From positions 19,124,501 to 19,188,500 of the forward strand of contig NC_051094.1 of NCBI RefSeq assembly GCF_901709675.1: 64,000 nt of DNA, given 5' to 3'. This stretch comes from Syngnathus acus. Its lineage: Eukaryota; Chordata; Actinopteri; Syngnathiformes; Syngnathidae. Positions within the stretch are counted from its first letter, which is position 1, and each line of letters opens with the position of its first letter. This document shows positions 1 to 9,079 of this stretch, in pieces. The translations under genes were made by a program, and so were the position numbers. The notes under the pieces are model-generated. The model ran no database searches, was not told the DNA's origin, and saw nothing but the letters and a program-made list of their open reading frames with translations.

Positions 1-1060
1 ATCTCAGTTTTATCTGGGTTAAGACGAAGGAAATTGAGAGACAACCATTGTTTAGTCTCTGCAAGGCACGCCTCAAGATTACAACAGTCCCACGGATTTG
101 TCCTCGATAACGGCATATATAACTGGGTGTCAGCCACGTAACATTGAAAACTAATGTTGTATTTACGTATTATATCCCCAACAGAATCATATAAATACTA
201 AATAGTATTGGTCCGAGTACCGATCCCTGCGGGACACCACACGTAACGTTATTGAGCTCAGAGGTCGTCTTGCCATGGACCACTCGGTGGGTTCTGTCAG
301 ACAGATAGGAATTAAACCAGCGAAGTGCTGACCCTGAAATACCAACGAAGATTTTAAGGCACTCTAATAAAATATTGAAGTGTCGAAGGCAGCACTAAGA
401 TCGAGTAATAATAATACCGATGAGGCTAGCTATGAGATCATTAGTCACTTTAGCAAGTGCTATCTCGGTGGAATTATTAGCTCTAAAACCAAACTGAAAA
501 GATTCAAATCAATTATGTAGACCATGTAATCAATAAGCTGCTGCGCTACTACTTTTTCAAGAATTTTTGCTATGAATGGGAGATTTGAAACCGGCCTATA
601 GTTACTGAGACAGTCCTGGTCGAAATTTGGTCGCTTAAGTAGCAGTTTAATGATAGCGGTTTTAAAGGCTGTTGGCACTATACCAGCGGAGACAGACAGA
701 TTAATTATATTTAAGATGGACGGTCCTAAAATCTGGAATAATTCTTAAACGGGTTTGGCTGGAAGCGGGTCGCGTAAACACGTTGTTTGTATAGCTGCAT
801 TGTGTAAGCCTTTCAAGGGACACGCTTTTAAAATTTGAGAGGGGTATTGCGTGATCGTCAGCGCCCGTAATCGGTGGTCTTGACTGAGTGATTGGAACGG
901 TCATCTTGATCTTATCCCTAATGGATTGACTCTTTCGAGCGAAAAATTTCATGAACTTGTCGGCTGAGTGGAAGGAGCTATTGGAGGTCGGCTGGCGTAG
1001 TGTTAGCTTTGCCACCGTATCGTATAAGTATTTAGGATTGTTTTTATTGAGATTAATAAT
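1..1060 (-). pseudogene. L2-type LINE reverse transcriptase remnant, cut by the window edge
   Basis: Read on the minus strand this is a decayed non-LTR retrotransposon. The segment at 460-678 carries the reverse transcriptase signature SNYRPVSNLPFIAKILEK typical of L2/CR1-type elements. The segment at 701-1015 carries the linker between endonuclease and RT (FARKSQSIRDKI). Further toward position 1 the plus strand reads as the reverse complement of later RT parts, including LSAAFD, broken by several stops. The copy ends near 1060, consistent with 5' truncation, and runs off the left edge. It has no coding capacity and lies in an intron of the PDZ gene or just upstream of the first exon seen. 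The clade is inferred from motifs. Confidence 0.8.
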
Positions 1061-1535
1061 TTAATTAATAAAAGAATCTCTGCTTTTTTTTCCTGTGGCC
1101 TACAGGGTATATTAACCATTCAATGCATCTGAGCTGTTGCAATTGTCAAGGAGTTACAATAAATTATAGTTGCAATTGCGCTTTGTGCCACTTGGCAGTG
1201 ATAAGACAAATCTTAGTTATTGATCTGTCCACATTAAGTAGGAAAGAAAAGCAAACAGCGAAAGACACGACTAAGTATAAAAAAAAAATCTAAGTTGATT
1301 CAAGACCTCACAAAAAGACAAAGAAGACCTGACAGGTTCCCCTTTACCTAATTGTCCCTCCTTTAAAGCATTTCATTACCATTACTGATTTTTGCTACAC
1401 TTGTTGTTGTAGGCAGTCATTTTTCTTTTTATAAAGCCTGACAGGTAACAACAACATCAAAATACAATTACCACAAATGAGCTTGTCTGTTGGGTCTGGT
1501 CCATTTAACTCCAGGGGTGGGCCTACGCTGTACAT

Positions 1536-1640
1536 CAGGGGTCTCAAACTCCAGTCCTCGGGGGCCGCGTTCCTACATGTTTTCCAAGTTTCCCTCGTTA
1601 AACACACCTGATTCAATTATCAGGCTCCTGCAGATAATTA
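1536..1640. mobile_element. Fragment of a small hAT-like MITE
   Basis: Begins CAGGGGTCTCAAACTCCAG, a hAT-style terminus, followed by text (GGGCCGC, then CACACCTGATTCAA) shared in reverse complement with the element at 45860-46322. No opposite end or target duplication is visible, so it is truncated. Confidence 0.45.
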
Positions 1641-1949
1641 ATTAATAATATAATATTTAACTTCCGAACTGCTTATCCTCATGATGGTTATGTGCACATG
1701 TGCTTATCACATGGCACACAGACATACAGGACTGTCTCAGAAAATTAAAATATTGTGATAAAGTCCTTTATTTTCTGTAATGCGATTAAAAAAACAAAAA
1801 TGTCATACATTCTGGATTTGTTACAAATCAACTGAAATATTGCAAGCCTTTCATTATTATAATATTGCTCATTATGGCATATGGCTTAAGAAAACTCAAA
1901 TAACCTATCTCAAAATATTAGAATATCATGAAAAAGTAAACTAGTAGGG

Positions 1950-2490
1950 CAGGGGTGGCCAACCAGTCAGAGGCGAAGAGCCACATTTTTGACTGTGTCA
2001 TCCCAAAGAGCCACATCACCCCCCCCCCCCCCCCGCAAAGAGCCACATCACCCCCCCTGACTGAGCTGAAGTGACGCTGAAGATTTGAAGCTTTGAAATG
2101 CGCTAATGATGCCTGACATATAAGGCAGAATGGCTTGCCATTACGTTCAACAAAAAAATATAAACTCTCCCACTCTGTTAAAAACGTCCTGTGTTCTTCT
2201 TCATATTTTCGTTTGGCTGTGCTTTTTTTCCCTGCCATTTTGAGAGCGAACTTGAAACAAATTATTTACAACTCAAATGAACGCGCGCATTTGTCATTAG
2301 TACGTCATTCTTCTTCTTCTTTTCAACTCAAACCGATTCAACTGGTCAGCGCACCACCGCCACCTAGGGGGAATAAATGGCAGCGCCAGCCAAGCATTTT
2401 GACGCTTGTCATGTGAAATCTCCTGAAGAGCCGCATGAAACCAGCCAAAGAGCCGCATGCGGCTCGCGAGCCGCGGGTTGGCCACTGCTG
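1950..2490 (-). mobile_element. Non-autonomous hAT element nested in the Tc1 element
   Basis: Exact 8-bp target duplication TAGTAGGG at 1942-1949 and 2491-2498. The ends are imperfect inverted repeats (CAGGGGTGGCCAACC on the left, GGTTGGCCACTGCTG on the right). On the minus strand, 2040-2238 encodes the start of a hAT transposase: MAGKKSTAKRKYEEEHRTF followed by a BED-type zinc-finger beginning (KPFCLICQASLA) and then loss of frame. The rest of the transposase is deleted, so this copy needs a helper in trans. Confidence 0.9.
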
Positions 2491-2602
2491 TAGTAGGGTA
2501 TTCAACTAATCACTTGAATCGTCTAATTAACTCGAAACACCTGCAAGGGTTTTCTGAGCCTTGAAAAACACACAGCTTGGTTCAGTAAACTAAATCACAA
2601 GT

Positions 2603-3589
2603 ATGGGGATGACTGCTGATCTGACTGCTGTCCAGGGGACCATCATTGACACCCTCCATCAGGAGGGTAAGATACAAAAAGGAATTTCTCAAAGAGCAAG
2701 CTGTTCACAGAGTGCAGTTTCAAAGCACATCCACAAAAAGTCTGTTGGAAGAGGGAAATGTGGCAGGAAACGCCGCACAACCAAGAAAGATGACAGCAGC
2801 CTTAACAGCATTGTGAAGAAGAGTCGCTTCCAGAATTTGGGGGAGCTTCAAAGACAGTGGACTGAAGCTGGAGTCCAGGTATCAAAAGCCACCGTTCACA
2901 GATGTGTCCGGGAAATGGGCTACAATAGCCGTATTCCCATGGTCAAGCCACTTCTGAAGCGTCTGACTTGGACTATGGAAAAGAAGCACTGGACAGTTGC
3001 AGAGTGGTCCAAAGTCCTCTTTTCAGATGAAAGCAAGTTTTGTATTTCATTTGGAAGTCAAGGCGCCAGAGTCTGGAGAAAGGCTGGAGAGGAGCAAAAT
3101 CCAAGTTGCTTGAAATCCAGTGTGAAGTTCCCACAGTCAGCGATGGTTTGGGGAGCCATGTCAGCTGCTGGTGTTGGTCCACTGTGTTTCATCAAGTCCA
3201 GAGTAAATGCAGCTGTGTACCAAGAGATTTTAGAGCACTACATGCTTCCGTCTGCTGAAAAGCTCTATGGAGATGATGATTTCATTTTCCAGCATGATCT
3301 GGCACCTGTCCACAGTGCCAAAACCACCAGTAAATGGTGTACTGACCATGGCATTACTGTCCTCGATTTGCCTGCCAATTCCCCTGACCTGAACCCCATA
3401 GAGAATTTGTGGGGTATTGTGAAGAAGAAGCTGAAAGACACTAGACCCAACAATGCAAATGAGCTAAAGGCCGCTATTGAAGCATCCTGGGCATCCATAA
3501 CACCTCAGCAATGCCACAGGCTGATTGCCTCCATGCCACGCTGCATTGATGCAGTAATCCGTGCAAAAAGATTCCCAACCAAGTACTGA
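2603..3589 (+). CDS. Tc1-like DD34E transposase, apparently full length
   Basis: This 328-residue protein would bind the element's TIRs and catalyse cut-and-paste transposition into TA sites. Residues 1-110 are the paired-like DNA-binding half with two helix-turn-helix regions (QRASCSQSAVSKHIHKKS; VQVSKATVHRCVREMGY). The basic GRGKCGRKRR stretch between them is a likely GRPR-type/nuclear-localisation segment. The catalytic part shows the first Asp in LFSDESKF, the second in FQHDLAPVHS, and the Glu in NPIENLWG; 34 residues separate the second Asp and the Glu, giving DD34E. It ends FPTKY, normal for Tc1 proteins, and the length is typical. The ATG at 2603 fits the usual start. No stop or frameshift is visible, unlike the other two Tc1/mariner transposases in the window. 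Whether it is expressed or active cannot be told from sequence. Confidence 0.93.
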   Translation: MGMTADLTAVQGTIIDTLHQEGKIQKGISQRASCSQSAVSKHIHKKSVGRGKCGRKRRTTKKDDSSLNSIVKKSRFQNLGELQRQWTEAGVQVSKATVHRCVREMGYNSRIPMVKPLLKRLTWTMEKKHWTVAEWSKVLFSDESKFCISFGSQGARVWRKAGEEQNPSCLKSSVKFPQSAMVWGAMSAAGVGPLCFIKSRVNAAVYQEILEHYMLPSAEKLYGDDDFIFQHDLAPVHSAKTTSKWCTDHGITVLDLPANSPDLNPIENLWGIVKKKLKDTRPNNANELKAAIEASWASITPQQCHRLIASMPRCIDAVIRAKRFPTKY

Positions 3590-4084
3590 GTGCATTAATG
3601 GACATTTTCAAATGTTTGATTTTGTTTTGCTCTTATAAATCTTTTTTTTTACTTGGTCTGAGGAAATATTCTAATATTTTGAGATAGGATATTTGAGTTT
3701 TCTTAAACTGTATGCCATAATCAGCAATATTAAAATAATAAAAGGCTTGCAATATTTCAGTTGATTTGTAATGAATCCAGAATGTATAAATTTTTTGTTT
3801 TTTTTAATTGCATTACAGAAACTAAAGAACTTTATCACAATATTTTAATTTTCTGAGACAGTCCTGTACAACCATTCACACTAACAATCATGGGCAATTT
3901 GGAGTGGTCCTTCAGCCTACCATGCATGTTTTTTGAACGTGGAAGGCAACCGAAGCGACCATTTTAGAATACTTGCTGATTTTGTGTCAATAAATGTTAT
4001 GTTTAGGTGTGGATTTAAATACTCCTACCTTCTTTTGAATTGGCTTATCTTCAAAAGTAAGACATATTTCTGTTGTTCCTCTAG

Positions 4085-4307
4085 CAACTCAAAAAAGGTG
4101 TTGTGACACTGGCCATTCGAACATGCCTGCGGAGCCCCAGTCTTACACCTTGTGCAACCCCAAGTACTCGTAGCCGCTCCAGCTCACCCATCTCCAATAC
4201 CAGTGAGGGAACACCATTTCCCTCTGGGATTGATGAGACTGATGGCCAAAGGGTTCCTGGTCCAGATACAAAGGACTGCATCATCATGGAGGTCATACTT
4301 GATAAAG
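4085..4307 (+). CDS. pdzd2: PDZD2 exon (end of a PDZ domain plus Ser/Pro linker)
   Basis: This is the first of six plus-strand exons of one host gene. The acceptor is a pyrimidine-rich tract ending CTCTAG before 4085 and the donor is GTATTT at 4308. The 223 nt enter in phase 0 and leave in phase 1. It encodes QLKKGVVTLAIRTCL, the last strand of a PDZ domain, then SPSLTPCATPSTRSRSSSP and CIIMEVILDK. From memory, human PDZD2 has a very similar SPSLTPCSTP linker and IVMEVTLNKE between its third and fourth PDZ domains. The related pro-IL-16 has only looser similarity here, so PDZD2 is the better name. PDZD2 is a large multi-PDZ scaffold protein. The donor is followed directly by a TA microsatellite. 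Confidence 0.88.
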
Positions 4308-4308
4308 G

Positions 4309-4310
<2 letters not shown>

Positions 4311-4343
<33 letters not shown>
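4311..4343. repeat. (TA)n microsatellite next to a splice donor
   Basis: A run of about 14 TA units begins a few bases after the PDZD2 donor at 4308-4309. Length variation here would lie in the first 40 bases of the intron. Confidence 0.95.
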
Positions 4344-4345
<2 letters not shown>

Positions 4346-5166
4346 CATCACTACATGCTCAGGGACGTGCGGTCAGAGGACGCAACGCCTCCCCTGCCAT
4401 CATGAAAAGGGGAAAGACAAATTCAATTGTTTTTATTATAAAGTAATTTTCCTTTTAATTTCAATAATTTTGTATCATTTTCAACCAAAATCGCTGAATT
4501 TTTATAGTTATTTTAAACCGAAGATGATTCGTTCGGAGGAGCCAACGTCCTGTCTAGCCTCCTCCGAGGATTGCGTGGTCACACGGCTGCCTATGTTGAC
4601 AGGCTATGCAGTTAGACTGAACTGCTCTCTGTCTTTTTGTCGCTGTTTAAGTGTTCAAACACTGTGGCTATATTAATTAATTTCCGTAGTTAAGCTGGTG
4701 TATATAATATCTTGTGTTTTTTGTCATCTGTCTGTAACGTCGTGTTTCTTTAGATCAGGGGTGGGCAAACTTTTTGACTTGCGGGCCGAATTGGGTTCTA
4801 AATTTTGACCGGGGGGCCGAACCAGGAGCAGATGGATGTAGTGTTTGTGTGAAGTAATATAAATGACATGTAAAGGTCATTGCATAAAAGGTTTTTACTT
4901 TTAGTAGATACTAAAGCATGGATATTAAAAAAAAGCTTTTTGAAAACAAATGCATTTATTAACAGCATTAAAAAAATATTGATTCTTATTAAATACGACA
5001 CTGTTATGATGAATAGCATTTTCCATCACTTCAGCGCCTGCAGGTTAGATTTATGAAATATGTTTATCTAATGAGGCGAAATCACATCCAACGGCAAACA
5101 TTCTGACCAAATTCATCATCTTGAAGAATCAGTGAAAGAATACATCTAAATAAAGTAATAAAGAAA

Positions 5167-5403
5167 TCAATAGTATTGTTGGTTTCCCTTTTTTGCTAGT
5201 GCATCATAGTCTGGAGTAAAATTTGTTGTGGTAATTCTTAGGATAGAGCCGAGGTGTCGGTCCGTTAACCTAGATCTGTGACGGGCTTTGTTGACGTTCA
5301 TGTGGCTGAACGTCTTCTCACACACGTAGGTCGAGCCAAATTGTCCACTCTTTTTTAACATTCGGCACTCAGTGTCCACCTTTCTTTTCTTCGGGCCACT
5401 CAT
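5167..5403 (-). pseudogene. hAT transposase with N-terminus fused to C-terminal dimerisation region
   Basis: A 78-codon open frame starts MSGPKKRKVDTECR, the usual beginning of a GTF2IRD2/ZBED-like hAT transposase. After about 18 residues it passes into GSTYVCEKTFSHMN and HRSRLTDRHLGSILRI, which is the C-terminal hAT dimerisation region of the same protein class. The whole BED finger and catalytic core are missing. An internal deletion therefore joined the two ends in frame. It lacks the catalytic residues and cannot be a transposase; whether it is made at all is unknown. Confidence 0.8.
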
Positions 5404-5545
5404 TTTAATGGAAGGATTCCAGGGGAAGGTTTGTGGGTGGCATTAGCGTAAAACTGTATCTGAAAACTCAGCGCGCGAATTACGAGACTATTGACGTCAC
5501 AGCCGACACTCGAAATTCGGCACTGATAGATGAAATTACTACGTA

Positions 5546-5767
5546 CTACTGAGTACGCACACGCACTTGTGAGTGTGCACCGAGCTTTCTGACACGGCTC
5601 CCGGGAGTAAATGCGCGGACATTATACTCTTTCATCACAGCAACATCTTCAGTACAAATCAAACAGACACACTTTCTGTTGATTTCTTTGAAGAAATACT
5701 CATTTTCCCAACGTGTTTGAAATATTCTACACTCACTTGCTATTTTGCGTTTCTTCGGTGCAGCCAT
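5546..5767 (-). pseudogene. Second hAT transposase N-terminus with BED-like finger start
   Basis: MAAPKKRKIASECRIF followed by NEYFFKEINRKCVCLICTED is again the N-terminal end of a GTF2IRD2/ZBED-like hAT transposase, with the first two Cys of a BED finger and then loss of similarity near residue 52. The element so carries two transposase beginnings in the same direction, which suggests an internal duplication or one hAT inserted in another before deletion. Confidence 0.75.
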
Positions 5768-6128
5768 TTATGGGGACTCGCGGTAAAAGTTTTTCTTCGC
5801 TTGATTTCATTTGTGTGGCGGGCTCCATCTAGTGTTGAAACCGAGAAGTGCAACAGAGTTGAGGTCAAGCTTCTTGTGCGGGCCATATTTAATTATGTTT
5901 TCAGAATTTGCTGCGGGCCAATAAAAACTGGACCACGGCCGTAGTTTGGACACCTCTGCTTTAGATGAACAAAACAGCTTTGAAAAGAGATCTTACGGAG
6001 GCTACGAAAAAAGGTTCTCCAGCCTTATGGCAGGGGGTGCTAGTGATCCAGGTGTTGTGCTCGATTTGGTTCCCCCGTGAGGATTTGTTCCCCCTGCCGC
6101 GGGAGCGCACGCCTTGTTTCGAAAGCGA

Positions 6129-6388
6129 TCATGTGATGACACTGAGATATAGAGTTGAGATGTTCCATAATCTGAGCTAGGGGTAGTTTATAGATGTTAA
6201 AAAGTAGCGGTCCCAGAATGGACCCTTGGGGAACCCCACATGTAATCTTAGTTCTCTCAGACTCATGGTTTCCCATTGACACAAAAAGTCTCTATCTTGT
6301 AAGTAAGATTTGAACCATTGTAGCACAGTGCCGGTAAGTCCCACCCACTTTTCCAATCTGCTGAGTAGTATGTTATGATCAACTGTAT
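6129..6388 (-). pseudogene. L2-type reverse transcriptase fragment
   Basis: On the minus strand it reads [20 protein letters not shown] followed by LLFNIYKLPLAQIMEH, the RT motif region just before the catalytic Asp pair. The match stops at the inverted-repeat arm near 6128 and at the E element near 6390. Confidence 0.82.
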
Positions 6389-6390
6389 CA

Positions 6391-6573
6391 CGGCGGCCCC
6401 GTGAGGATCTGTTCCCCCCCTGTAATTTGGCCTAGTAATGAGGGAACCTGTTCAAATTTGCCACACTACCTGAACAGACCCCCAGGAAGACAGAAAAAAA
6501 GCCAGTTGGAGTCCAGGACTCACCGTTCTCAAAATGGGGGGAGGGGGGGGAACAGATCCTCACGGGGCCGCCG
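6391..6573. mobile_element. E-family MITE with perfect 29-bp TIRs
   Basis: Positions 6391-6419 (CGGCGGCCCCGTGAGGATCT then GTTCCCCCC) are exactly the reverse complement of the last 29 bases, ending GGGGCCGCCG at 6573. The 183-bp unit has no coding capacity. Related units start at about 6570 and 7796. Confidence 0.8.
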
Positions 6574-6812
6574 TGAGGATCTGTCCCCCCCTGTAATTTG
6601 GCCTAGGAATGAGGGAATCTGTTCAAATTTGCCACACTACCTGAACAGACCCCCAGGAAGACAGAAAAAAAAGCCAGACCATGTCCAGGACTCACCGTTC
6701 TCAACATGGGAGGGGGGCACAAATTCTCACGGGTTGACATTTTTTATAGAGTTCCTGTTACAATTTGTATCCCCTTCCCCACCACCTGTCACTTTGCTTG
6801 GGACAAAAAGAG
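6570..6812 (+). repeat. Left copy of a ~245-bp direct repeat flanking an L2 fragment
   Basis: Begins GCCGCCGTGAGGATCTG and ends TTGGGACAAAAAGAGCC. It matches 7796-8043 nearly base for base, including the tail TTGACATTTTTTATAGAG. The L2 piece lies precisely between the two copies. Confidence 0.85.
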
Positions 6813-7795
6813 CCTATTACCACCTGAAAAACATAACTAGAATTAAGGGGTTTCTGTCCCAACAAGATATGGAAAAACTTATTCATGCATTCATTTTTAG
6901 TAGGTTAGATTATTGTAATGGCATCTTTACAGGCCTTAACAAAAAATCCATCAGGCAGCTGCAGCTGATCCAGAATGCTGCTGCCAGAGTCCTCACAAAC
7001 ACCAGGAAACTGGACCATATTACACCGGTCATTAGATCGCTACACTGGCTTCCTGTGAGTCAAAGGATAGATTTTAAAATCCTACTGCTGGTCTACAAAA
7101 CGCTGAATGGTCTCGGACCAAAATACATCATTAACCCCGGCCGGGTCATACCAAAGACTATAAAAATGGGACCCATTCCCTCCCTGCTTGGCACTCAGCA
7201 TTAAGGGTTGGAATTGGGGGGTTAGATCACCAAATGATTCCCGAGCGCGGCACCGCTGCTGCTCACTGCTCCCCTCTCCCCCAGGGGATGGATTAAAATC
7301 ACACGGGGACGGGTTAAATGCAGAGGACAAATTACACCACACCCAGATGTGTGTGTGATGATCATTGGGACTTTAACTTTAACTTAACATGCTTGGTCTA
7401 CTTGTTCCTTATGAAGCATCCAGACATCTCAGGTCATCTGGAACTGGCTTGTTGTGTGTCCCAAGAACAAGAACCAAGCAAGGAGAAGCAGCATTCAGTT
7501 ATTATGCTCCTCACCTGTGGAACAAACTTCCCATAGATCTGAGGTCTGCTCAAACTGTAAGCTCCTTTAAATCAGGGCTAAAAACGTTACTGTTTACCGC
7601 AGCGTATTCTTAAATTAAATCCTCTCTTTCTAATTTTTTATTCTTGATTTTGTATACATTATATTCTGTATTTTTCCTCTCTTTTATGCTCTGTTCTTTG
7701 TTTTTTAATCCTTTTTATGTAAAGCACACTGATTTGCCTTGTGTGTGAAATGCGCTATATAAATAAATCTGCCTTGCCTTGCCTTGCCTCACTGG
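6790..7795 (+). pseudogene. 3' end of an L2 LINE, split by a SINE
   Basis: Plus-strand C-terminal L2 RT region: KRAYYHLKNITRIKGF, FIFSRLDYCNGIF, LHWLPVSQRIDFKILLLVYK, and after the SINE WNKLPIDLRSAQTVSSFKS. It is followed by a 3' untranslated tail that ends in TATATAAATAAATC and several CTTGC/TTGCC units at 7770-7790, the usual L2 tail. It has frameshifts and the 5' part is missing. Confidence 0.87.
7127..7385 (+). mobile_element. SINE family S1, head missing
   Basis: Starts CCCCGGCCGGGTCATACCAA and runs through GGCACTCAGCATTAAGG and CCCAGGGGATGG to GGGACTTTAACTTTAAC. The same unit occurs at 43567-43818, 52118-52898 and 57168-57483. Only the last copy keeps the tRNA-like promoter. This copy interrupts the L2 reading frame between GPKYI and the next conserved block. 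Confidence 0.85.
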
Positions 7796-8043
7796 GCCGC
7801 CGTGAGGATCTGTTCCCCCCTGTAATTTGGCCTAGGAATGAGGGAATCTGTTCAAATTTGCCACACTACCTGAACAGACCCCCAGGAAGACAGAAAAAAA
7901 GCCAGTCGATGTCCAGGACTCACCGTTCTCAAAATGGGAGGGGGGCACAAACTCTCACAGGTTGACATTTTTTATAGAGTTCCTGTTACAATTTTTATCC
8001 CCCTCCCCACCACCTGTCACTTTACTTGGGACAAAAGGAGCCT
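7796..8043 (+). repeat. Right copy of the ~245-bp direct repeat flanking the L2 fragment
   Basis: Near-identical to 6570-6812, including the E-family start GTGAGGATCTGTTCCC and the tail that ends TTGGGACAAAAGGAGCC. Confidence 0.85.
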
Positions 8044-8782
8044 TCAGAACTGAAATTTCTTCTCAATTATTCATTCAAATCAATTCACTCAAATCATTCT
8101 CGTTATGAAAGATTTTATCACAAAACATGTGTGGCTTTTTCTTAAATGAACACGTTTGACATTGCTATAGTGTCAGCATTTAATTATAATGCGCTGTCAT
8201 TTTAAAGCAAATTAATAAATGCAACAATATTAATTTGCTTTGAAAATACCTGAGTAATAAAATGGATGGACGAATGATGATCACAATTAAGTATAAAGTC
8301 TCCTTTGTAATATATACTCCTTGTAGCATGTAATGGCACCCAAAAAGAGGAGTTCCTTTGCATCAAGGTTTATGCAAAGACCTCACGTAATTATATTGTT
8401 GCTTTTTGGTGAAGCGAATGAGTGTGCCGTCTGTACGACTGGTCTTTGAATGCACCCCGCTTCAACGGCAGAACGCGAATGAATTTAAAGACATCAAATG
8501 AGAATAATCCCTTCTAAAAATTAAAATTGACTGACGCAAACGTGTGTTCTTCATGTTTTTATTGAAAAAAACAGCGGCATTGGTTTCTCGCTTTCCAAAC
8601 AAGGCGTGTGCGCTCCCGCGGCAGGGGGAACAAATCCTCACGGGGGAACCAAATCGAGCACAACACATCTGGATGCTTCATGCGCCTACCTGTAGAATAA
8701 TAGATCTCCAGTTCAAATTTACTTTTTTCGTTTTACATTCGTTTTTTTTCTCTTCTTCTCCGATTTTACATTTCGTTTTACA

Positions 8783-8940
8783 ATGGAGGATTACATATCT
8801 AAACGATTTTCGACTATGGATTTTCGGTCACAGCAGGAGGTCATCCGTAAAGGAAGACCAACTCCGGATTTAAAATGTTTGATTCGGACAACGGGACTTC
8901 GGAATGGAGTGGTACGCACGATAGAAAACAAGTTTCTGAT
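8783..8940 (+). pseudogene. Possible N-terminal remnant of a ZMYM1/hAT-like transposase
   Basis: The open frame reads MEDYISKRFSTMDFRSQQEV then IRKGRPTPDL. The RxGRPTPDL pattern is found in the N-terminal part of ZMYM1-like/TTF-finger hAT-derived proteins. The match is short and ends before any zinc finger; a LINE tail begins at about 8955. The assignment rests on one motif. Confidence 0.4.
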
Positions 8941-8954
8941 TTCATGTATCAGAG

Positions 8955-9070
8955 AGTCAGAGTCAGAGTCAGCTTTATTGTCAATTCCTTCATGCTAAGA
9001 CACACAAAGAAACCGAAATACCATTCCCCCTATCCCACGGTGACGAGACACAGTACACGATCAACACACA
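8955..9070 (-). mobile_element. 5'-truncated LINE 3' tail
   Basis: GTCAGAGTCAGAGTCAGCTT followed by TATTGTCAATTCCTTC and CCCTATCCCACGGTGACGAG matches the segment at 10590-10700. Read on the minus strand it ends in AATAAAGCTGACTCTGACTC, a poly-A-like signal plus short tandem tail, as expected for a 5'-truncated LINE copy. Confidence 0.65.
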
Positions 9071-9079
9071 TGTATATAC

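Larger units (their letters stand above)
1727..3866 (+). mobile_element. Tc1-type DNA transposon with long TIRs and an intact transposase
   Basis: Inverted repeats of about 200 bp (1727-1925 and 3665-3866) start CAGGACTGTCTCAGAAAATT and end with the complement. The element is flanked by TA at 1725-1726 and 3867-3868, the Tc1/mariner target duplication. The body holds one uninterrupted transposase gene on the plus strand. The left part between TIR and gene is enlarged by a 541-bp hAT insertion with its own 8-bp duplication. The TIRs match closely but with scattered differences, so it is moderately young. Confidence 0.93.
1665..3960 (-). mobile_element. Fish tRNA-derived SINE (family S2), split by a Tc1 insertion
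   Basis: The pieces 1665-1726 and 3867-3960 join across the Tc1 element into one stretch of the same SINE found at 44651-45013: 'CTGCTTATCCTCA' on the left, then 'CACACAGACATA', then 'ACAACCATTCACACTAAC' and 'ATTTGGAGTG' on the right. Orientation is minus. The copy is old, with diverged sequence and no tRNA-like head left. Confidence 0.7.
4756..5958 (-). mobile_element. hAT transposon deletion derivative
   Basis: Perfect 8-bp target duplication CTTTAGAT at 4748-4755 and 5959-5966. Termini are CAGGGGTGGGCAAACTTTTT and, reversed, CAGAGGTGTCCAAACTAC. The ends mirror each other over roughly 60 bp (GCGGGCCGAATT versus TGCGGGCCAATAA). Two short minus-strand coding remnants lie inside, described separately. 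It lacks most of the transposase and is non-autonomous. Confidence 0.92.
6052..8666. mobile_element. 2.6-kb composite bounded by ~75-bp inverted repeats
   Basis: The arm at 6052-6128 (GTGTTGTGCTCGATTTGG, then CCGTGAGGATTTGTTCCCCC) returns almost unchanged in reverse complement at 8591-8666. Between the arms are L2 pieces in both orientations, a SINE and three copies of a short E repeat that shares the GTGAGGATCTGTTCC core with the arms. I see no convincing target duplication at the outer ends. It may be one large foldback-type element or several E elements that gathered around an L2. Confidence 0.65.

Noticed and set aside
4152-4676. 174-codon frame through the first PDZD2 exon
   Set aside because: Wrong frame for the exon and runs through the TA microsatellite.
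6052-8666. hAT element defined by the ~75-bp arms
   Set aside because: No 8-bp duplication could be found outside the arms, so I left the class open.
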